A DNA stretch of 64,000 nucleotides from CAVTWY01 sp963738615 (GTDB lineage: Bacteria; Pseudomonadota; Gammaproteobacteria; Burkholderiales; Burkholderiaceae_C): assembly GCA_963738615.1 (NCBI GenBank), contig CAVTXI010000004.1, positions 248,001 through 312,000 on the forward strand, read 5' to 3'. The translations under genes and the position numbers were made by a program. Below, piece by piece: positions 59,058-64,000 of this stretch. The notes beneath the pieces are model-generated. The model was not told the origin of the DNA and searched no databases. It saw only the letters and a list, made by a program, of their open reading frames with translations. Numbering within the stretch: the stretch's first letter is position 1; each line of letters starts with the position of its first letter.

Positions 59058-59519
59058 TCAGCGCAACAGTTCCAGTTCGAAGCGCTTGCGGCCGTGGATG
59101 CGGTAGACGCTGAAGTCGGCCACGTCCAGCGTGGCGATGCGGTGAATGCCGGTGGCTTCGGCGAGCCACACCAATTCAAGATCGGCCCAGTCAGGGTCCT
59201 GATCGCGGTACTTCTCGAACAGCTGCGCGATGCGTGCGTACCCCGCTGCATCGGGTTGATGCACGACGAACACGCCGCGGGCCACCACACCGGCCAACGC
59301 GCAGCGAAGGCGCACCGGCAGGAAGAAGGCCGCCTCACTCAGCACCGGCGCCACCGTCGACAACGGCGCGTTGTGCCGGGCCATCCAGGCTTGCGCGCCA
59401 GCGTGGTGGGGGTCAAGCCGGTCGAACAGCGCCACCAGGAAACCGGTGTCCACGAGCACCGACCGGGGCGTCGGCGGCGCGTTGGCGGCTCGAGACGGCG
59501 CGGGCCTGCGCGGCTTCAC
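59058..59519 (-). CDS. PIN-domain protein (VapC-like toxin)
   Basis: A 153-residue PIN-domain RNase. Acidic residues of the active site can be placed: Asp in VLVDTGFLVALFDRLDPHHA, Glu in PVLSEAAFFLPVRLR, Asp in DPDWADLELVWLAEATG and Asp in IATLDVADFSVYR. The GTG start (59519) overlaps the stop of the antitoxin (GTGA). A toxin that cleaves RNA is the normal role. Confidence 0.8.
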   Translation of the reverse strand: MKPRRPAPSRAANAPPTPRSVLVDTGFLVALFDRLDPHHAGAQAWMARHNAPLSTVAPVLSEAAFFLPVRLRCALAGVVARGVFVVHQPDAAGYARIAQLFEKYRDQDPDWADLELVWLAEATGIHRIATLDVADFSVYRIHGRKRFELELLR

Positions 59520-59842
59520 AAGCCGCCCCGGCGCGCCTTGCGCCGGACAAAACTTTCGGCTACTTTCGTCCGCACCGCGGCCTTGTCGGCGCCGTGCCCG
59601 AGCGCGACCCCACCGATCAGGCCCGCATCGGCAAGGGCTCGAAAGCCGGCGCTGACAGGCGCGTCAACGTCCGTCAACGCCGAAGCCGCAGGCCGGGAGC
59701 GTTGATCGGCCGACACCAGATAGACAGCCAACGATTCCTGCACCACGAGGCTCTTGCTCACCCCGCGCTCGGTGCAGTAGCGCTCGAGCGCCGATTCCAG
59801 CGTGCTGTCGAGGCGAACGGTCAAGGTCATGGTGGAATGCAT
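59516..59842 (-). CDS. Ribbon-helix-helix antitoxin-like protein
   Basis: A 108-residue protein with an N-terminal ribbon-helix-helix (MTLTVRLDSTLESALERYCT; GVSKSLVVQESLAVYL) and a C-terminal tail that would bind the PIN toxin encoded downstream. ATG 59842 or 59830 may be the start; neither has a clear ribosome site. It would bind its own promoter and neutralise the toxin. Confidence 0.75.
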   Translation of the reverse strand: MHSTMTLTVRLDSTLESALERYCTERGVSKSLVVQESLAVYLVSADQRSRPAASALTDVDAPVSAGFRALADAGLIGGVALGHGADKAAVRTKVAESFVRRKARRGGL

Positions 59843-59960
59843 CGGTAAATACGTGCTTCTGCATTGTATTACATTGCCCGTCCGTGCCCCATCCGCACGC
59901 CGCCCGTCCCCTATCAACAGGTACGCTGCTATCGTCGCCCGCAACGACCAGGACCTCCTC

Positions 59961-61058
59961 ATGCCCGACGGATTCGACGACCAGCCGCAACACAAGCGCG
60001 TACCGCTGACCTACCCCTTTGCCCAGCCGCCAGCGCACGGCACGCTGCACGAAGTCGCGCCCGGCGTGCACTGGATCCGCATGCCGCTGCCTTATGCGCT
60101 GAACCACATCAACCTGTGGGCGCTCGATGATGGCGAAGGGCGCGCGGTGGTCGACACCGGCGTGTGCACCGACGAGACGATGAACCTGTGGCGCCAACTC
60201 TTCGCGCAGACCACGCCTGGCACCACCACCCCTCGCCCGCTGACGCGCGTCTTCGTAACCCACCTGCACCCCGACCACGTCGGCATGGCCGGCTGGATGA
60301 CGCGCCGCTTCAACGTCGCGTTGTGGATGACGCGGCTCGAGTACCTGACGTGCCGCGTGATGGTCAACGACACCGGCCGCGAAGCGCCGCCCGAGGGCAT
60401 CGACTTCTTCCGCCGCGCCGGCTGGAGCGACGCCGCACTCGAAACCTACCGCGTGCGCTTCGGCAACTTCGGCAAACACATCCACCCGCTGCCCGACAGC
60501 TTCACGCGCCTGCGTGACGGCGACACGTTGCGCATCGGTGCGAACGACTGGCGCGTGGTCACGGGCGCGGGGCATTCGCCCGAACACGCTTGCCTGTACT
60601 GCCCTACCCTGCGCGTGTTGATCTCAGGCGACCAGGTGCTGCCGCGCATTTCGTCGAACGTGTCTGTCTATCCGACCGAGCCCGACGCCGACCCGATGGG
60701 CGATTGGCTCGCGTCGATCGCGAAGCTGCGGCGCGAGATTCCGGATGACGACGCCGACGTGCTGGTACTGCCCGCACACAACGAGCCGTTCCGCGGCCTG
60801 CACGCGCGGCTCGATGCGCTCGAGCACGGCCAACAGGTGGCACTGACGCGGCTCGAGCGCACGCTGGCAGACAAGCCAAGGCGCGCCATCAACGTCTTCA
60901 GCGCGCTGTTCGGCCGCCCGATCGAAGAAGCCAACGTCGCGCTGTTGGGCATGGCAACCGGCGAAAGCGTCGCCTGCCTCAATTACTTGATGCATCGCGG
61001 CCGCGTACAACGTCATGTCGACGATGCCGGTGTGGCCTGGTATCGAACGGCGGGCTAA
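59961..61058 (+). CDS. MBL-fold metallo-hydrolase
   Basis: A 365-residue metallo-beta-lactamase-fold enzyme. The metal motif is VTHLHPDHVGMAGWM (HxHxDH), with further ligands in GAGHSPEHACLYCP and LISGDQVLPRISSNVSVYPT. The C-terminal domain carries a winged-helix-like end (ALFGRPIEEANVALLGMATG; CLNYLMHRGRVQRHVDDAGV), as in the group acting on CoA thioesters or lactones. Substrate not readable. It is 33 bases upstream of the helicase gene. Confidence 0.85.
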   Translation: MPDGFDDQPQHKRVPLTYPFAQPPAHGTLHEVAPGVHWIRMPLPYALNHINLWALDDGEGRAVVDTGVCTDETMNLWRQLFAQTTPGTTTPRPLTRVFVTHLHPDHVGMAGWMTRRFNVALWMTRLEYLTCRVMVNDTGREAPPEGIDFFRRAGWSDAALETYRVRFGNFGKHIHPLPDSFTRLRDGDTLRIGANDWRVVTGAGHSPEHACLYCPTLRVLISGDQVLPRISSNVSVYPTEPDADPMGDWLASIAKLRREIPDDDADVLVLPAHNEPFRGLHARLDALEHGQQVALTRLERTLADKPRRAINVFSALFGRPIEEANVALLGMATGESVACLNYLMHRGRVQRHVDDAGVAWYRTAG

Positions 61059-61091
61059 GCTCTTCGGCGTCTGGGGCCGTCGACCAACGCC

Positions 61092-62850
61092 ATGCAACAT
61101 CGCCACGAGCGCTTGCTCGCCGAACTGCGCAGCTTCGTTCTCACCGAGCAGGCTGCCAGCCACGAACACCTGCTCGACACTCTGGCAGCGCCCCATCGTC
61201 GACAAGCTCGAGACGGGTTGGTCGCAGGACTTCACGCATCTCGAACGCGGCCCCGACTTCGGCAGCCTGTGGGCCTACCCCGGCGAGGCCGAATCACGGT
61301 TTCGCGAAGGCGACATGCTGGCGCTGCACGCGGGCAGCGCAGTCGACGACATGCTGGGGCGCGGCTTCGTGTTCGAACTCGAAGAAGACGACCGCTGGCT
61401 GCTGCGCGGTTCACGCACGAAGGACGTGTTGGCCTGCTGGCACGGCGGCGCCTGCTATGGCGACCCCGACGCGATGGACCTGACGCGGTGGTACGAAGGC
61501 GCGATCGACGATCTCGCGACATCGGACATCGGCCAAGACATCGCCCTGCCCCTGTTGGCCGGCACGCTCGACATCACCTTCGACGCCCGCGATGTCGCCG
61601 ATGCCGAAGCGATCGCCCACGGCGAAGGCTTGAACGATGCGCAGGCACGCGCGGTCGGCAAGGCACTGGGCGCGCACCACGTGGCGTGCATCCAGGGCCC
61701 GCCGGGCACCGGCAAGACGCGCGTGCTGGCACTGGCGGTACGGTTGATGGTCGAACGCGGCGAGTGCGTGCTGGTGACATCGCACACGCACATGGCGATC
61801 AACAACGCGCTGAACAAGGTGCATCTCGAAGGCGTGCCCGTCGCGAAGGTCGGCCGGCTGACGCAATGCAAGGGTCTCGACGACGATGTCGCACGCTTCG
61901 AAGGCATCAGCGAGTGGGACGACCGCAACCGCCCCACCAACGGCTGGGTCGTCGGCGCCACGCCCTTCGCGACGATGGGACAGCGCTTGCGGGGCTGCAC
62001 GTTCGACACCGTCGTCTTCGACGAAGCCAGCCAGGTCACCGCACCGCTGGCGTTGATGGCGATGCGCACCGCGCGGCGCTACGTGTTCGTCGGCGACCAA
62101 GCGCAACTGCCGCCGGTGCTGTTGTCGCGTTCGGTGCTGGCCGACGACACGCCGTCGATGTTCGCGACGCTGACCTCGCGTCATGCCGATCACGCGGAGA
62201 TGCTCGAGCGCACCTACCGCATGAACCGCTGGCTGACCGAATGGCCCAGCCGCACCTACTACCGTGGCGTGTTGAAGGCCGATGGCAAGAACCGCGAGCG
62301 CCGCCTGTCGATCGCATCCGTCGCCGACGTGCCGTCCCACGTGGCCAGCATGCTCGACCCCGCGGCCTGCGGCGTGTTCGTACCCACGCTCGACACCAAG
62401 GGACGTTCGCGCAACTGGCGCGACGCCGAACTCGTGCGCGACCTGTGCAGCGCCGCGCACGACGGCGGCCTGGCACTCGAGCAGATCGGCATCGTCACGC
62501 CCTACCGCTCGCAGGGCCGCGCGATCCGCAAGCTGCTGAACGAACGTTTCGGCCGCGACGCCGCACGCGCCGTGGTGGCTGACACGGTCGAGCGCATGCA
62601 GGGGCAAGAGCGCGAGTTGATCATCCTGTCGCTGGCGACCGGTGACCTTGTTTACCTCGAGCAGGTGGCAAGCTTCTTCTTCCAACCCGAACGATTGAAC
62701 GTGTCGATCACACGCGCGAAGACCAAGCTGATCGTCATCGGGCCGTGGGTCGACTCAGCCCCCGAGGTCGAACAACCGAAGCTGCGGCGGTGGATCGGCG
62801 AGTACGTCGATCTTCAGCGCCAACTCGTGCGGGTGGATGTGCCGCGATGA
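61092..62850 (+). CDS. Superfamily I helicase, Dna2/Nam7-like, one frameshift
   Basis: About 586 residues. The N-terminus MQHRHERLLAELRSFVLTEQ continues AASHEHLLDTL, then the frame shifts near 61180 to QRPIVDKLETGWSQDFTHLE. Helicase motifs are I CIQGPPGTGKTRVLALAVRL, II TVVFDEASQVTAP, III FVGDQAQLPPVLLSRSV, IV LERTYRMNRWLTEWPS, V/VI MQGQERELIILSLATG and LNVSITRAKTKLIVIG. It is of the Upf1/Dna2-like class. Its stop overlaps the next helicase start (ATGA at 62847-62850). No nuclease domain is visible in it. Confidence 0.82.
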
Positions 62851-64000
62851 CGATCTTCGTGCCGGAATGGGTGCAACTCACGGGGCGCGAGCTTCACGTC
62901 AAGCGCGTGCTCGCAACGCTGGACGATGACCACGTCGTGCGGCGCCCGCTTCGGCGTGACGCGCAGGGACCCGCGCTGTTCGTGCAACACCCCACGAAGG
63001 GCTGGTTGGTCATCGATGTCGAAAACGTGCGCTTCGCCAACCTCGACGCGTCGCAGTTGTTCGACGCACCGCTGCGTCATGCCTTCGAAGAACGACTCCA
63101 ACGACTCGCACGCCTTGGTGTGTCATCACTGGTCCTGATGTGGTCATGCTCGATCGACGAAACGCGCGCGTTATCGCGCGAGTTTCTCGGCCGGTACGGC
63201 GTGCGGTTGGTGTCGAAAGAGCAGTTCCTGCAGCTTGGCGTCAAGCTCGTGCCTGGCCTGCTCGCACCTGTGCCTGCGAGCATCGAGCAACAACTGCGGA
63301 TCACCTGGTTCCCCGAGTCGCAGATCCCGCCCGCCTGCCTGCCACGCCGCCATTTCCACCGCGACAACCGCGCAGCGCTCGGCAGCGCGTTCCTCGACCC
63401 CGAGCAGGAGTGGGCGTCGAAGGTGGACCTCGACGATCTGCCCGAAGAACACGCCGCGCTGGCGAAGGACTTCTCGGTGCGCCTGGTCAACGGCGTGGCG
63501 GGCAGCGGCAAGACGTTGATTGCGATGCGCCGCGCGCTTCTGTTGTGCGAGCTGTTTCCTGCGCAGCGCGTGCTGCTGCTGATCCACAACACGCCGATCG
63601 TGGCCGACCTCATCGCGCGATGGACACGCGCACTGGGCACCCTGCCGCCCAACCTCGAGATCACGACCTTCTTCGCGTGGGTGCACAGGCAATGGCGCCG
63701 TGTGTTCGCCTCGAGCCCACGCATGCCCGAAGGCCCGCGCCACGTCCCCGAGTTGATCGCCGAACTGCGCGCGCGCTGGCCCGGCCTGGCGCAAAGCGAA
63801 GAACAGTTGGTGGGCGAATTCGACTTCATCAACGAATCACTTGTCGCTGACGAGGCGGGGTATCTGGACGCCAACCGCGCCGGCCGCGGCTTTGCGCTGC
63901 GCCCGCGTGAGCGCCGCCAGGTGTGGGCGCTGCGCGATGCGGTGGTCGAACGGCTTGCGCAACGCGGGCTTCGTTTGTGGAGCGCACTGCCGAAGGATTT
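62847..64000 (+). CDS. NERD-like/UvrD-like helicase, N-terminal part (cut by window edge)
   Basis: The readable 384 codons start MTIFVPEWVQLTGRELHVKR and show a NERD-like or related N-terminal domain (RELHVKRVLATLDDDHVVRR; ALFVQHPTKGWLVIDVENVR). Helicase motif I is RLVNGVAGSGKTLIAMRRAL (about residues 214-233), followed by LLLIHNTPIVADLIARWTR and ITTFFAWVHRQWRRVFASSP (motif Ia/b-like). The remaining helicase motifs lie beyond the window. The start ATG is coupled to the previous helicase stop. The NERD assignment is a resemblance by eye. Confidence 0.6.
   Translation, partial: MTIFVPEWVQLTGRELHVKRVLATLDDDHVVRRPLRRDAQGPALFVQHPTKGWLVIDVENVRFANLDASQLFDAPLRHAFEERLQRLARLGVSSLVLMWSCSIDETRALSREFLGRYGVRLVSKEQFLQLGVKLVPGLLAPVPASIEQQLRITWFPESQIPPACLPRRHFHRDNRAALGSAFLDPEQEWASKVDLDDLPEEHAALAKDFSVRLVNGVAGSGKTLIAMRRALLLCELFPAQRVLLLIHNTPIVADLIARWTRALGTLPPNLEITTFFAWVHRQWRRVFASSPRMPEGPRHVPELIAELRARWPGLAQSEEQLVGEFDFINESLVADEAGYLDANRAGRGFALRPRERRQVWALRDAVVERLAQRGLRLWSALPKD

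Noticed and set aside
1..64000. CRISPR array, prophage, tRNA or rRNA genes
   Set aside because: No regularly spaced repeats, phage structural genes, cloverleaf-like text or rRNA-like sequence was noticed on either strand.

Overview
This is a very GC-rich chromosomal segment, most likely from a betaproteobacterium of the order Burkholderiales (Comamonadaceae or the Leptothrix/Rubrivivax group). The evidence is the glnA-ntrB-ntrC locus with a sigma-54 promoter, a PEP-CTERM protein, several TRAP transporters, fused NAD-linked formate dehydrogenase subunits and HemP/TonB-type iron genes. No rRNA, tRNA or CRISPR array was seen. All names come from reading the sequence; no database search was run.

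Layout. (1) 1-6.6 kb and 17.0-20.0 kb hold two halves of an acyl-CoA/acyclic-terpene (Atu-like) pathway: acyl-CoA dehydrogenases, biotin-carrying and carboxyltransferase subunits of a geranyl-CoA-type carboxylase, an AtuA-like protein, and remnants of an acyl-CoA ligase, a Liv-type permease and an enoyl-CoA hydratase. (2) 6.6-17.0 kb is a sugar locus lying between these halves: two sugar-phosphate isomerase-like proteins, two Gfo/Idh/MocA dehydrogenases, a LacI regulator, a complete carbohydrate ABC importer, a ThuA-like protein and a LacI-type operator. (3) 20-28.4 kb holds a damaged toxin-antitoxin pair, a DUF1513 gene, a truncated IS91-like element with its tyrosine recombinase, and an iron block (TonB-dependent receptor, TonB, HemP, Fur box). 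(4) 28.4-33.2 kb is glnA / DUF4124 / ntrB / ntrC. (5) 33.2-44.2 kb has assorted genes (CinA-like, beta-propeller, creatininase, AIM24, PEP-CTERM), formate dehydrogenase and a Rieske oxygenase. (6) 44.3-47.7 kb is a TIR-TM-repeat protein convergent with a UvrD-like helicase. (7) 47.7-59.1 kb is a sugar-acid block: two TRAP transporters with three binding proteins, a hydroxyacid dehydrogenase, a mannonate-dehydratase-like enzyme, an SDR, a GntR regulator with paired operators and a galactonate dehydratase remnant. (8) 59.1-64.0 kb has a VapBC-like pair, an MBL-fold hydrolase and a translationally coupled pair of superfamily I helicases, the second cut by the window end.

A recurring feature is gene damage of two kinds. 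At least ten genes carry a one-base frameshift, several next to homopolymers, with otherwise well-conserved protein on both sides. Separately, five loci carry larger internal deletions or an inversion (LivH/LivM, acyl-CoA ligase, second acyl-CoA dehydrogenase, enoyl-CoA hydratase, galactonate dehydratase). The first kind could be sequencing error. The second would need real decay or misassembly, and it clusters in the two catabolic blocks.

No clearly new system is proven. The best candidates for unexplored biology are the TIR-TM-repeat protein opposite a helicase with an unusual Walker A, and the coupled Dna2/Nam7-like plus NERD-like/UvrD helicase pair.
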